Below, piece after piece: positions 34,494-43,096 of a DNA stretch of 64,000 nt. Where the stretch lies: assembly GCF_000430705.1 (NCBI RefSeq), contig NZ_AUMN01000012.1, forward strand, positions 89,657 to 153,656. The letters are read 5' to 3'. Positions within the stretch are counted from its first letter, which is position 1, and every line of letters starts with the position of its first letter. A program made the position numbers and the translations under genes. Below the pieces are notes generated by a model. It had not been told where the DNA came from, did not search any database, and saw nothing but the letters and a program-made list of their open reading frames with translations. The stretch is from Arthrobacter castelli DSM 16402. GTDB taxonomy: Bacteria > Actinomycetota > Actinomycetes > Actinomycetales > Micrococcaceae.

Positions 34494-34620
34494 GGTCGCC
34501 TGGCCTTCTTTCCAATGTTCTCTTTGACGGCATCATCCGGGATTCAATCAATCAGTTCACTCGAATATCAATGTAATCATATCAAATCATTGATCTGATA
34601 AAGGATTCGATACATGTGAA
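34494..34620 (-). promoter_or_regulatory. AT-rich promoter island sharing TCACTCGAATA
   Basis: A strongly AT-rich gap upstream of the two-helix membrane gene. TCACTCGAATA at 34557-34567 is identical to 40549-40559 in the island upstream of the pilin-like gene; both lie 60-85 bases before a minus-strand start. Read on the minus strand this is TATTCGAGTGA. Confidence 0.5.
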
Positions 34621-35310
34621 TCATCCCGAGGTGCGGGTGGTACCCGAGGCCGGCACACCGGACAGATCCGATACTTCTCCGCCACCGTTGACCGTCACGT
34701 AGAGCAGCAGCCGGCGCGTCGCCGTCGGCACAGGTTGTTTCTCGCCTTGGGCGTCGACTTTCACCGGAGCGTCAGAGCTGACTTCAATGTCGGCCAGGAC
34801 CGCATACCGGTACTCGGTGGCGCGCACCTTCACCAGCTCAATATCGACATCCTCACCGACGGCTGAATTGAGACCGGCGGCGTCGATATAGTAATACCGC
34901 TTGCCCTCGGCGTCCTGGTTGAACTTCGCAGGCGGCATAAAGTCACTCAGGAATTCGCCGTCTGCATTGAGATTAAAACGCTCGATCAGCGACTGGCGCG
35001 CCTGCGCATATTCGAGGCCTGAATCCCAGGTGAAGGCCATCGACAACAGCGAGTTGATCACTTCGGCGTCTTCGTCGAGCCTCGAGGCAGTGATGCCCAG
35101 GGCCTTGAAGGCGTTCTGCTCAGCGGCTTCGGCGTTGCGCTGTTGCTGATGCTTGAGCTCACTGCTGAGTTGATCAATCTTCTGTTGCTGTGCCGCCAGT
35201 GCTTGAACCTGACTGGCCCGTTCGGAGAAGGCCAGCAGGCCGGCGGCCAACAACAGCACCACCAGCACCAGCACCGCCAGGTTCCTGCCCCGGAATACAC
35301 CGCCGGTCAT
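34621..35310 (-). CDS. VirB8-like single-span membrane protein (putative)
   Basis: A 229-residue protein: short cytoplasmic N-terminus, one membrane helix (LAVLVLVVLLLAAGLLAF, about 11-28), a short coiled coil (QQQKIDQLSSELKHQQQ), then an external domain of about 150 residues. This layout matches VirB8/TcpC-type channel proteins with an NTF2-like outer domain; sequence similarity is not certain. It is coupled to the upstream gene by ATGA overlap. Confidence 0.6.
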   Translation of the reverse strand: MTGGVFRGRNLAVLVLVVLLLAAGLLAFSERASQVQALAAQQQKIDQLSSELKHQQQRNAEAAEQNAFKALGITASRLDEDAEVINSLLSMAFTWDSGLEYAQARQSLIERFNLNADGEFLSDFMPPAKFNQDAEGKRYYYIDAAGLNSAVGEDVDIELVKVRATEYRYAVLADIEVSSDAPVKVDAQGEKQPVPTATRRLLLYVTVNGGGEVSDLSGVPASGTTRTSG

Positions 35311-36230
35311 TGTCCGCCCCCTTTCAGCTCCGGAACATCGACCGCAGGCGAAGAATCATCGGTTCTCGTGTGCCGGCCGCCTGCGGCGGTCACGACCAGT
35401 TCGAGATCGCTGAAGACGGCCGACTCGCCGCTGTAGACGGCGCTGGCCCAGGCCAGCACCCGGCCCTGCTGATCCCGGCACGTCCAGACCACACTGGCTG
35501 CCGCCGGTGTATCCAAGTGCGGCATCACCGATTCGACCCGCCAGGTGTAGCTGTCAGGGTCGGCGGCGACCTGGTTGTCATAGCGGATGTACCAGGGGAA
35601 GCGGGGATCGATCTTGTCGGCCTCGTAATACCCGCCGGTGACAAACTCATCGGCATTGTCGCCGGCGACAAACGAGTCCGGGTTCCAGTATTTCTCCAGG
35701 TCCTTGCGGTGCTCGACGATGGCTTCGAGGGCCGCGGACGGGGTGCCGTCGCCGGAGGCGGTCGAAAGCTCATCGTTCATGGCCGTGTACAGCACCGCGA
35801 ACTTCTGTTGTTCGGCGGCGACTTTCGCCGCGGCGGAGGCCGCTGCGGTGTTCAGCGCCGCCAGTGATGCGGCGTCCATCGCCTCACTGGCGCTGTGGGC
35901 CGTCTCGGTGATCTGCGTCTTCAACTCGTCGATGCGGGCGGCGTTTTGCGCCCTGGCCGTTTCGAAGGAGGAGGTGGCCACACCACTGAGCACAGCCAGC
36001 GACACCAGTGCCAACCCAAGCACAACCACTACGACGAGGCACCCCGTGCGGCGGGTCTCTTGTGGTGTGCGTTCGTTGAACCGGGTCCGGCGGGCCGCGA
36101 CCCACTGGTCGAATCCGGCCTCCAGCTGGCCACCGGTGACCTTGGGGCGCTTGGGGCGCGCCGGCGTCGAATCGTCTCCTGAATCTTCATCGGTGTGTTC
36201 ATCATCGTCGGTCGTCGTCTCGGTGCTCAT
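35307..36230 (-). CDS. Single-span membrane protein of transfer channel (putative VirB8/TcpC-like)
   Basis: A 307-residue protein with an acidic, threonine-rich cytoplasmic N-terminus and one membrane helix (CLVVVVVLGLALVSLAVL, about 63-82). A helical external stalk and a C-terminal domain with a strand-rich, tryptophan-containing region (YTWRVESVMPHL; ASVVWTCRDQQGR) follow. The domain order matches the preceding VirB8-like protein, so the two may form a hetero-oligomeric scaffold. The start at 36230 overlaps the stop of the hydrolase gene (ATGA). Confidence 0.6.
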   Translation of the reverse strand: MSTETTTDDDEHTDEDSGDDSTPARPKRPKVTGGQLEAGFDQWVAARRTRFNERTPQETRRTGCLVVVVVLGLALVSLAVLSGVATSSFETARAQNAARIDELKTQITETAHSASEAMDAASLAALNTAAASAAAKVAAEQQKFAVLYTAMNDELSTASGDGTPSAALEAIVEHRKDLEKYWNPDSFVAGDNADEFVTGGYYEADKIDPRFPWYIRYDNQVAADPDSYTWRVESVMPHLDTPAAASVVWTCRDQQGRVLAWASAVYSGESAVFSDLELVVTAAGGRHTRTDDSSPAVDVPELKGGGQ

Positions 36231-38542
36231 GTGGTCATCGCCTCCTTGTCTTTGAGCAGATCGGAGACGTCGACGAACTCCCAGTTGCCCTGCTTCCAGG
36301 TCTCTTTGGGCACCGTGCGGATCCGGCCGGGGAACTCGCAATACGAGGCTTCGCCGATCAGGATGCTGCCGTCCTCATTGACCCCCAGCACCACGCCGGT
36401 GTGGCCGGCGGCACTGAAGTTGCCGTGCGAGAACACCGAATACGGGGCCGGTGTGCCCGTGGTCTTGCGGCCGGTCATGGACGCAATCGAATCGGCCGTG
36501 TTCACACCGTTGCCCGGTGCATACCGGTCAAACGTGGTGTATTTGTTCATGAAGTACGTCGAAAAGCTCACGCAGTTCTGCACATAGCTGCCGTTGCACT
36601 GGCCGGGCCCGCCGCCGTGATACTTCCTCGTCAAGAACGCGTCGCCTTCTTTGATGTAGAGATCGATCAGCGCCTGGGCCTGCTCTTTGGACATCCCGCC
36701 GTCATTGAGGGCGATCGTGGCGCTGGTGCCGTCTTCGCCGCCGGTGCAGGAACTGGTGGTGAACAGCGCGTCCGTGACCTCACTGACGCCGCTGACGAAG
36801 TCGCCGACGACCTGTTCGACCAGGCCCTCGTTGACCTCCCAGCCGCTCATCTTGGCGTACCACATCTCAGCTTTGGCCACGCGGGCGGCCATACCGGCGG
36901 CACCGTCGGCTGAACGCTCCCACTGTTCGTGGAAATAGATGGCGGCCTCGGCCGGCGATCCCTGCGAGTGTTTGATCATGGACTGGAAGATGGCCACGTC
37001 CGAGGCGTTGTCACCCTCCTTGTCGGCCATGAAGCGCAGCTGCAGGCCCAGGTCGTACCAGTGGGCACCCTTTTCCTGGGCGTAGTCGATCAGCAGCCGG
37101 TTGCGTGCGCCGGTCCACTGACCCAGCCCGATCCCCGAGTGCTCGACGTAACCCATATGGGAGAACCCCGAATCCCACGCGGCCTGCTTGCGCGGGCCGA
37201 TCGTGTAGGGCTCGTCGAAGATGCCCTCGACCGAAGTCGGATCGATCCCCGATTCCCGGGACCAGTTGCCCAAAATGCCCGCAATGTTCTCTTCGGGCAT
37301 GCCCCAGCTCTTGAGCACCGAATAGACCGCCTTGGCGTTCTCTTCGGCCTGGTCGGGCACCGGGGAGGAATCCGACACTGTCGTGACATCGGCACCGTCG
37401 GCACCGACCCGGTAGCAGCCGGCCGCGGAAGATTCGTCGAGCGACCCGGTCCGCGCCTCAGTCTCGAATGAGACCACGCCGAGCATGCCGCCGACCAGGG
37501 CGGTCGCACTGGCCGCGGAGGCCACGCCCACCGTGGCCGCGGCGACCGGGGTCGAGGCCAGAAAGCTGCCGCCGCCAAAGGCCAGGGCGGCCATTTTCGA
37601 CACCCCGGCTGCCATCGCCATGAACGGTTTGGTGACAAAAGAGACCAGCTGGGCGACCAGCATTTGAGCCAGCGTCCACAGCGCCTGCAGCAGGCTGACG
37701 GCCTTGGCCACGGCGGCGAAAAACATGGATTTGAGCCAGCTGAGGAACACGATGAGCCCGGCCATGATTGTGACCGGGGGAGTGGCCGCCGCAGCCGCAC
37801 CGGTGACGGCAGACTTTTTCGTGCCGGCGCGACCGCTTGAACCCTGGCCGCCGCCTGAGCCCTGGCCGCCGCCTGAGCCGCCGGTGTGTTCATTGTCGGC
37901 GTGGCCGCGCTCGAAGCTGGTTCCGCCGGCCCCCAGCAAAGCGGCCTCGTCGTCACCGTTCTGACTCTGATCCCGGCCCGGGTCGCCCTGGACTTTACTC
38001 CGGCTCTGGTTTTTGCCTTTGCCACTTGCCCGCTTGGCGGCCGCAGCCGAGGCATCGACAGCGGCCTGCGTGCCAACCTCCTTGCCGGCCCCGGCGGCGG
38101 CACCGTACATACCGCCGCGTACAGCGCCTTCGGCACCGCCGCGAACGGCCGCATCGGCGTATTTCTTTTTCCGGCTGGCCTGATCATCAGCACCACCACC
38201 GCCGGCCGCTGATACCCCGGTGCCTGTCTTCGACGCTTGTGGCGAGTCGGCCTCAGGCTTCTGCGGGGGCCCGGATGAGGCTTCGCCGGTGCCGGCTGCT
38301 CCGGTATGTTGCGATAACTGCGATGACCGGTTCGACGAAGACTGTTCGGGCTGATCCGCCCGTCCCGGCCGCCCTGGCGGCAATGACGACTGTGTCTTGT
38401 CAGTACGGCCCTGATCCTTCGACTGATCCGCCGGTTGCTGCTGCTTCGATCCGGAACGACGCGCCGCCTTCGAAGGCTCGGACTGATCAGAGTTGCCCCG
38501 CTGGTCAGAGTCGCCGGGCGGCTGTGGCTGATTCGTGCCCAT
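36227..38542 (-). CDS. Multi-domain transfer protein with lysozyme-like and CHAP peptidoglycan hydrolase domains
   Basis: A 771-residue protein. The first 240 residues are a disordered Q/S/G-rich region. A hydrophobic region with several helices (about 255-360) follows, then a lysozyme-like domain (GILGNWSRESGIDP with E430; GIGLGQWTGARN). A C-terminal CHAP amidase/endopeptidase carries C657 (NCVSFS) and H714 (AGHTGVVLG). Gram-positive conjugation systems use such bifunctional enzymes (VirB1/TcpG/Orf14-type) to open the wall for the channel. Fusion to a polytopic region like VirB6 is unusual. ATG 38542 is preferred over GTG 38554, which overlaps the GGAGG ribosome site. Confidence 0.85.
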   Translation of the reverse strand: MGTNQPQPPGDSDQRGNSDQSEPSKAARRSGSKQQQPADQSKDQGRTDKTQSSLPPGRPGRADQPEQSSSNRSSQLSQHTGAAGTGEASSGPPQKPEADSPQASKTGTGVSAAGGGGADDQASRKKKYADAAVRGGAEGAVRGGMYGAAAGAGKEVGTQAAVDASAAAAKRASGKGKNQSRSKVQGDPGRDQSQNGDDEAALLGAGGTSFERGHADNEHTGGSGGGQGSGGGQGSSGRAGTKKSAVTGAAAAATPPVTIMAGLIVFLSWLKSMFFAAVAKAVSLLQALWTLAQMLVAQLVSFVTKPFMAMAAGVSKMAALAFGGGSFLASTPVAAATVGVASAASATALVGGMLGVVSFETEARTGSLDESSAAGCYRVGADGADVTTVSDSSPVPDQAEENAKAVYSVLKSWGMPEENIAGILGNWSRESGIDPTSVEGIFDEPYTIGPRKQAAWDSGFSHMGYVEHSGIGLGQWTGARNRLLIDYAQEKGAHWYDLGLQLRFMADKEGDNASDVAIFQSMIKHSQGSPAEAAIYFHEQWERSADGAAGMAARVAKAEMWYAKMSGWEVNEGLVEQVVGDFVSGVSEVTDALFTTSSCTGGEDGTSATIALNDGGMSKEQAQALIDLYIKEGDAFLTRKYHGGGPGQCNGSYVQNCVSFSTYFMNKYTTFDRYAPGNGVNTADSIASMTGRKTTGTPAPYSVFSHGNFSAAGHTGVVLGVNEDGSILIGEASYCEFPGRIRTVPKETWKQGNWEFVDVSDLLKDKEAMTT

Positions 38543-38613
38543 GGGCCCCGCCACCTCCTGTCTTATCGTTGATCTGTCCTATTTCGGGCCGATACCGACG
38601 CTGCCATCGGCCT

Positions 38614-39927
38614 TCAGTCGAAGGTGACGAGAAAATCGTCGCCGGAGTTGGAGGAGCTGTTCGCCTGAACGTCCCGCAGCTCCATGTCCAGATGCAGCAG
38701 TTCGAGTTTGAGGCTGGACTGATACTGGGATTTGTTGGAGTAATAGTCCTGATAGGCCTGTGACAGGTTGTTCATCACGTTGATCAGCGGCTGCATGGCC
38801 GCATCCGAGGCCCCATAGTCCGTGGTCAGGTTCGAGCCATCCGAGAGGATCCACTCCATGCCGCCCACCCCGCTGGACGTGTCGTCGGATGTCGAGCTCT
38901 GTTGTGTCTTCTGCGACAAGTGGCGAACGTAGCTTTGATCCTCGGGCACCAGCTCATCCAGGTATCCGTCGTAGACATTGTTATTGCGCCAGCTAAAGCC
39001 GAAGCCGCCGGCCACCACCGTGTCGGTCTGTAATGCCAGCGTCGACTGGCCGTTCTTGGATTCGGCCGCGGACTGGCCGGTGATTTGATCGCCGGCGATG
39101 CTGTCGGGAACCTCCGGAGCACGCAGGGACAACCCGTCGACCTGCGTGGTCAAAAGATCATTGCTGTAGGCCTTGATCTGAGCCAGATTGGTCCGCATCG
39201 CCAGCAACTTCGAGTTCAGTTCTTGACGGGCCTGCTGTTCTTCTGGTTTGAGCACGATCTGGTAATAGACCTGCGCCGGTTTGAAGTCGTCGCCGTTCAA
39301 CGCTGAAAGCTCTTTCGCACCTGTTGCGCCGGGGTTGATGAACACCCGCCACTGGTCGTATTTGGCGAAAGTCTCATCCGAGGCCAGTTCTTGTGCGTCC
39401 TGGCCGTCGGCTTGCTGCTGTTTCAGCGACAACTCGGCGTTGGCGCGCACGGTCAGGTTGAGCACCTGCTGCTTGAACGGCTCGTCGGCGGTGAGCAACA
39501 CCGCCACGTAGCCGGTGGAGCCGAAGACGTGGAAGGACCCTTCGATACCGGCAGTGTCAAGCTTTTCGCTGTCGAGTCTTTCATCGGAGCCCAGCAGGAA
39601 TGCCTGGTAGTCGGCGGCGTTGTAGGAAATCTGTGCGCCGTCGTCGAAGTGCATCATCACCAGCGCCTGGTTGCCGGCGGCGTTGGTGTAGACCCCGTCG
39701 ACCTCGCCGGACAAGTCCGTCTTCGAGGTGGTGAAATCCGGCGTCCACAGCGCGGTGTCCCGAAGCGTGTCGCGGCCGGCCATAAAGGCCGAGGCCCCCG
39801 ACATCGACAACACCAGGGCACCGCCCAGCACCAACGCTCCGAAGAAAACCCCGAACCTCTCGATCGCGTGGTGCGAGGTCAGCCTGAACGTTTTGCCAAC
39901 AGCAAGTGCCTTGTCCTTGATTCCCAT
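38614..39927 (-). CDS. Membrane-anchored extracytoplasmic transfer protein
   Basis: A 437-residue protein with one N-terminal membrane helix (VFFGALVLGGALVLSM, about 27-42) and a long external region of mixed secondary structure, ending in a helical segment (LKLELLHLDMELRDVQAN). It lacks cysteines. It sits between the pilin-like gene and the wall hydrolase, so it is probably a channel or surface component. The family is unknown. Confidence 0.6.
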   Translation of the reverse strand: MGIKDKALAVGKTFRLTSHHAIERFGVFFGALVLGGALVLSMSGASAFMAGRDTLRDTALWTPDFTTSKTDLSGEVDGVYTNAAGNQALVMMHFDDGAQISYNAADYQAFLLGSDERLDSEKLDTAGIEGSFHVFGSTGYVAVLLTADEPFKQQVLNLTVRANAELSLKQQQADGQDAQELASDETFAKYDQWRVFINPGATGAKELSALNGDDFKPAQVYYQIVLKPEEQQARQELNSKLLAMRTNLAQIKAYSNDLLTTQVDGLSLRAPEVPDSIAGDQITGQSAAESKNGQSTLALQTDTVVAGGFGFSWRNNNVYDGYLDELVPEDQSYVRHLSQKTQQSSTSDDTSSGVGGMEWILSDGSNLTTDYGASDAAMQPLINVMNNLSQAYQDYYSNKSQYQSSLKLELLHLDMELRDVQANSSSNSGDDFLVTFD

Positions 39928-40066
39928 GTCTGTGTCCTATGCCCGTCATCGTCTGTGTCATCGCTGCCGCGGCGGCCACAGCGAAGGGCCGGGTCGACAC
40001 GAAGTCCATGACCCCGAACCGGTCCGGCCCGTGCGCCTGCCGACGCTATGGATAGTGCCTCTCAAC

Positions 40067-40477
40067 TCACGACGGCCCCGTTAAACCATCCAGCAGCAAT
40101 TGGCCGACGATGACTGTGCCGGTGCCCAGGTCCTGGATCGTCTCCTGCCCGCCGGAACCGATCATGCTGATCAGCTGCCAGCCTCCGGTGGCCATGGCAC
40201 CGCCGACGATGATCAGCGCGATGATCTCCCACCATTCGGTCTCCTGGCCTTTCTGCTTACTGGCGGTGAGCTTTTTGAACAGCTTGACGCCGCCCCAGAC
40301 CAGCGCCGCCGCCCCGAGCAGCATCAACAGCATGCCGCCGGCCGTCTGAACCCACGTCTTCGCGTTCGTCAACAGGCTTTTGACATCCCAGGCGGCCGAC
40401 GGGTTATCCCATGCCTGCGGCACGGACACCTGCGCCTGCCCGAGCGCGGCCGTCATCGGCTCATAGATTTCAATCAT
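40067..40477 (-). CDS. Pilin-like (VirB2/TcpD-type) two-helix membrane protein
   Basis: A 136-residue protein with two hydrophobic helices (GGMLLMLLGAAALVWGGVKL and IIALIIVGGAMATGGWQLI) separated by a short basic loop (KKLTASKQKGQETEWW). Size, helix-loop-helix layout and first position in the transfer operon match VirB2-type pilins and the small channel subunits of Gram-positive type IV secretion. The first 45 residues could be a poorly conserved leader. Confidence 0.65.
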   Translation of the reverse strand: MIEIYEPMTAALGQAQVSVPQAWDNPSAAWDVKSLLTNAKTWVQTAGGMLLMLLGAAALVWGGVKLFKKLTASKQKGQETEWWEIIALIIVGGAMATGGWQLISMIGSGGQETIQDLGTGTVIVGQLLLDGLTGPS

Positions 40478-40604
40478 GGTCTCTCTCCCTCATTGCTGGC
40501 CATATATGCGGCGTATGTAATGTGGTATCTATTAGCGTATCTCGTTTATCACTCGAATAATCTATAGAGAGTCTATACGCTAATCTGTCGATTCATCCAG
40601 TTAT
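40478..40604 (-). promoter_or_regulatory. AT-rich promoter island with 10-bp inverted repeat
   Basis: Upstream of the pilin-like gene, ATTAGCGTAT (40531-40540) and ATACGCTAAT (40575-40584) are perfect inverted copies 34 bases apart. Between them lie TCACTCGAATA (40549-40559) and TCTATAGAGA (40561-40570). This is the likely promoter and operator of the mating-channel operon. Confidence 0.55.
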
Positions 40605-40829
40605 TCACGTTCCGGTCCGGTCATGTCGCACTGAGGCAGAGTTCGCCTCCAACGCGCTCATCCACGCACGGACGTCGGACTCGCGATACACCACTGAAGC
40701 GCCGATCTTCACCCAGGGCGGGCCTTTGTCGTGATAATTGAGAGATCGCCACTGCCTCAGCGTGTGTACGCTGAACCCCGTGATCCGGGCCACTGCGGGC
40801 TCACGCAGCAGGCGATCCAGATCTATCAT
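40605..40829 (-). CDS. AlpA/excisionase-like helix-turn-helix protein
   Basis: A 74-residue protein with a MerR/AlpA-type winged helix: REPAVARITGFSVHTLRQWR, then GPPWVKIGASVVYRESDVRAWM. Such proteins act as excisionases or transcription factors on integrative elements. The start at 40829 has GGAAAGAGGG just upstream; an in-frame ATG at 40850 does not. It lies between the transfer operon and the recombinase, so control of excision or of the transfer promoter is plausible. Confidence 0.8.
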   Translation of the reverse strand: MIDLDRLLREPAVARITGFSVHTLRQWRSLNYHDKGPPWVKIGASVVYRESDVRAWMSALEANSASVRHDRTGT

Positions 40830-41151
40830 GTCGGCCCTCTTTCCTTGCATCTATAGAGCTTATTTACGATATGCATTCGAGCACGCATACATCAAGAAAT
40901 GCAAAGCTATATATAGACAGCATTGTATAGATCATTTAGTGAGTCAGTAGTTTGTCCGGCCGTCTGCGCCATAGGCAACAAACGCAGCAGCGACGACACC
41001 GGGGTCGATCCTGGGGCGCTGAACCGTGCTCAAATACGAGGAGAACCACCCAAGTTGTGTCCATGTGGTTTCAGCAGTCCAGAGCAGGTAACGTGCTGTT
41101 ACAGCACACCCGCGTACACCTGCGCGCGATCACGTCACTGAATGAGGATCC
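40830..41151. other. Divergent intergenic region between AlpA-like and XRE genes
   Basis: 322 bases. The left part is AT-rich (TCTATAGAGC; CTATATATAG) and probably holds the AlpA-like promoter. The right part has an inverted repeat GTGCTG-TTA-CAGCAC (41093-41107) upstream of the XRE regulator, a candidate autoregulatory operator. No gene seen. Confidence 0.45.
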
Positions 41152-41634
41152 ATGGAAGCACTGCCGTCAGATATATTTGTCCGTCGCCTGCGCACCGAGC
41201 GTGAACGCACGCAGGTCAGCCAGGCCGAACTGGCCCGGCGCATGGCCGAAGTGCTGGAGACGAACGTCGACCCGTCGGCGGTGACCCGGATCGAACAGAA
41301 ACTGCGGGCGGTCCGTCTCGACGAGGCCGTTGCCATGGCCTCTGTTCTCAACATCGACATAGCGGAGTTACTCAGCGACGACGCCCCCACCGACAATGAA
41401 CTACTCGTCCAGCAATACCTGGCCGATCTCGTCGTCGCCCGGCGGCAGTGGGAGAAGACCCGGCGCGAAATCGACCGGCTCACCCGGGCCATTGGCCATG
41501 TCAGCGGCGGCTATGAAATATACCGCCGATACGTCGAACAGGCTGACGCACTCGAGCCGGCATTGAAGGATGTTATCGATGCCCGGGTGGCCAAAGCCGA
41601 CCAAGACGACGATGCTACAGGCCCAGGCGCGTGA
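41152..41634 (+). CDS. XRE-family transcription regulator
   Basis: A 160-residue protein with a Cro/CI-type helix-turn-helix: FVRRLRTERERTQVSQAELA, then DPSAVTRIEQKLRAVRLDEA. A C-terminal helical domain (about 80-140) may mediate dimerisation. GAGGA precedes the ATG. It overlaps the convergent recombinase gene by 20 bases, so regulator and recombinase expression may interfere with each other. Likely a repressor of element functions. Confidence 0.8.
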   Translation: MEALPSDIFVRRLRTERERTQVSQAELARRMAEVLETNVDPSAVTRIEQKLRAVRLDEAVAMASVLNIDIAELLSDDAPTDNELLVQQYLADLVVARRQWEKTRREIDRLTRAIGHVSGGYEIYRRYVEQADALEPALKDVIDARVAKADQDDDATGPGA

Positions 41635-42811
41635 CGCTGTTCCTGGCAGCTGGGTTGAACTCCCGGTCATAGACCGTCACGGTCTCGGCCCGCTGCCACC
41701 GGCCGGCGCGCATGATCTCGTCAGTCGAGGCACCGTTGCGCCGGGCCTGGGTGACGTGGCCGGATCTAAGACTGTGGAAGCCGTATTCGCCCGGGTCCAT
41801 ACCGGCTTCGGTCATGCGTGTGTCCAGCATCGCGCCCAGCGCGTCGCCGGTGATGCCGGCTGCATGGATGCGCGCATTCTTCCGGTTGCGGTAGGTCGCC
41901 CGCAGCAGGGGAGCCGGCGAGGCCAGATCCGAGCTGCTGATCAACCCTGCACCGCCGCCAGCTGAGTCGACGCCGCAGACGTGGGTGTCCAGCTGGTAAG
42001 CGAACAGCCGGCTCATCACCGCCTGCCGGTAAAGACGAACATTATCGGTGATCGACTCCAGCAGCAGTGCGACCCACCGGTGTATCGCACACGGGGCGCA
42101 GGTGCGCGGTGTGGCCCCGAACGGCAACACGACGACATCGGCTCCGGTGTTATCCTGGCCGGCCTTGGAGCGGCCCACATGGATATGGATGCCGTCGACC
42201 GGGTGCAGCTGCAGGCTCTCCAGGGTCAGTGCTGCTGCTTCACTGCGTCGCAGCGCCCCGGCGAAGCCCAGCCATAACGCGGCCGTGTCCCTGGCCGCGG
42301 TCACGCCGGCAGGGTAGGCATCGTGTTCCATCGCGGCGATGATCCGCAGCAGGTCGTCGAGCAGTAGCGGCCTCTTGCGCGCCGGTCGAGTTGCCCGCAA
42401 CTTGGCCAAACCCCGCACCAGGGAACTGACGCCGTGGTGGCCGGTCGGATCCAGCAGCCCCTGCTGCAGATGATGATCAGCCACACCGGCCAGATGCTGC
42501 CGGATAGTCGCCACCGAGAAGCGCGGCAAACCATGGACGTCGTGCTGGACCGACATCCACGCCACATACCAGCGCACCGTCTCCGGGTGGGCCGGCACAG
42601 GGTCGAGACCGTGCCCGTGACAGAAGCCCTCGAAGGATCGCCACGCCTTGGCATAGGCGGCTCTGGTGTTCGCCGACAACGTGTGCGTCTGCAGGTTCCG
42701 CGATACCTCTTCAAGCTCGTGCAGTTCCGCGTCGATCTCGGGTACGGGTGCCGCATCAGGGGCGTGAAGCGCTGCCAGCGACGGTGTCGAGTTCATCTCA
42801 CCAGTGTCCAC
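41615..42811 (-). CDS. Tyrosine recombinase/integrase
   Basis: A 398-residue protein (393 if the ATG at 42796 is used). It has an N-terminal SAM-like DNA-binding domain (SANTRAAYAKAWRSFEGFC) and a catalytic domain with ArgI in GALRRSEAAAL, the H-x-x-R box GFHSLRSGH, and the terminal GRWQRAETVTVYDRE carrying W in place of the second His and the Tyr nucleophile. It carries out site-specific strand exchange, probably to integrate and excise the element or resolve multimers. Neither start has a good ribosome site, so a leaderless GTG is possible. Confidence 0.85.
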   Translation of the reverse strand: MDTGEMNSTPSLAALHAPDAAPVPEIDAELHELEEVSRNLQTHTLSANTRAAYAKAWRSFEGFCHGHGLDPVPAHPETVRWYVAWMSVQHDVHGLPRFSVATIRQHLAGVADHHLQQGLLDPTGHHGVSSLVRGLAKLRATRPARKRPLLLDDLLRIIAAMEHDAYPAGVTAARDTAALWLGFAGALRRSEAAALTLESLQLHPVDGIHIHVGRSKAGQDNTGADVVVLPFGATPRTCAPCAIHRWVALLLESITDNVRLYRQAVMSRLFAYQLDTHVCGVDSAGGGAGLISSSDLASPAPLLRATYRNRKNARIHAAGITGDALGAMLDTRMTEAGMDPGEYGFHSLRSGHVTQARRNGASTDEIMRAGRWQRAETVTVYDREFNPAARNSVTRLGL

Positions 42812-43096
42812 GAGAGGCCGGGCGTTTTCCAGAGGGGTCTCTGGTAACTGCTCTTATCGGGCCATGGAAACAGAGAGCCGTCGCGTGAGACGCTGAGACG
42901 CCGATCCGGGCGAAAACATGCAAAAGCAGCGGTCATGTCCTCATGGTTCTGCGCCTCCGCCAGTGTTGCCGACCCTTGATTAGCCGGTCTCCTATGTCAC
43001 AAAATGAGAACTCCTCTAGCGGGGACGAGCACGGGATGTGTAGAGTCAGTTATGCCAGATAAGCCACCTACGCCACCTGCGACAATTGGAGACATC
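42812..43096. other. Intergenic region upstream of recombinase
   Basis: 285 bases between the recombinase and a plus-strand regulator. A short inverted repeat, CCAGAG-GGGT-CTCTGG (42829-42844), lies just upstream of the recombinase start and may be an operator. The attachment site would be expected here, but I see no long repeat copy within the window to define it. Confidence 0.4.

Larger units (their letters stand above)
1..42811. mobile_element. Conjugative mobile element (partial, left end outside window)
   Basis: A relaxase, a TraG/VirD4 coupling protein, pilin-like and channel-like membrane proteins, a wall hydrolase, and a tyrosine recombinase next to an AlpA-like regulator lie together. 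This combination is typical of conjugative plasmids or integrative conjugative elements. The left boundary is outside the window and the right boundary is uncertain: the recombinase ends at 42811, but accessory genes continue without a clear break. No attachment-site repeats, replication initiator or partition genes were found. Whether the copper and complex I-like cargo to the right belongs to the same element is inference. Confidence 0.6.
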
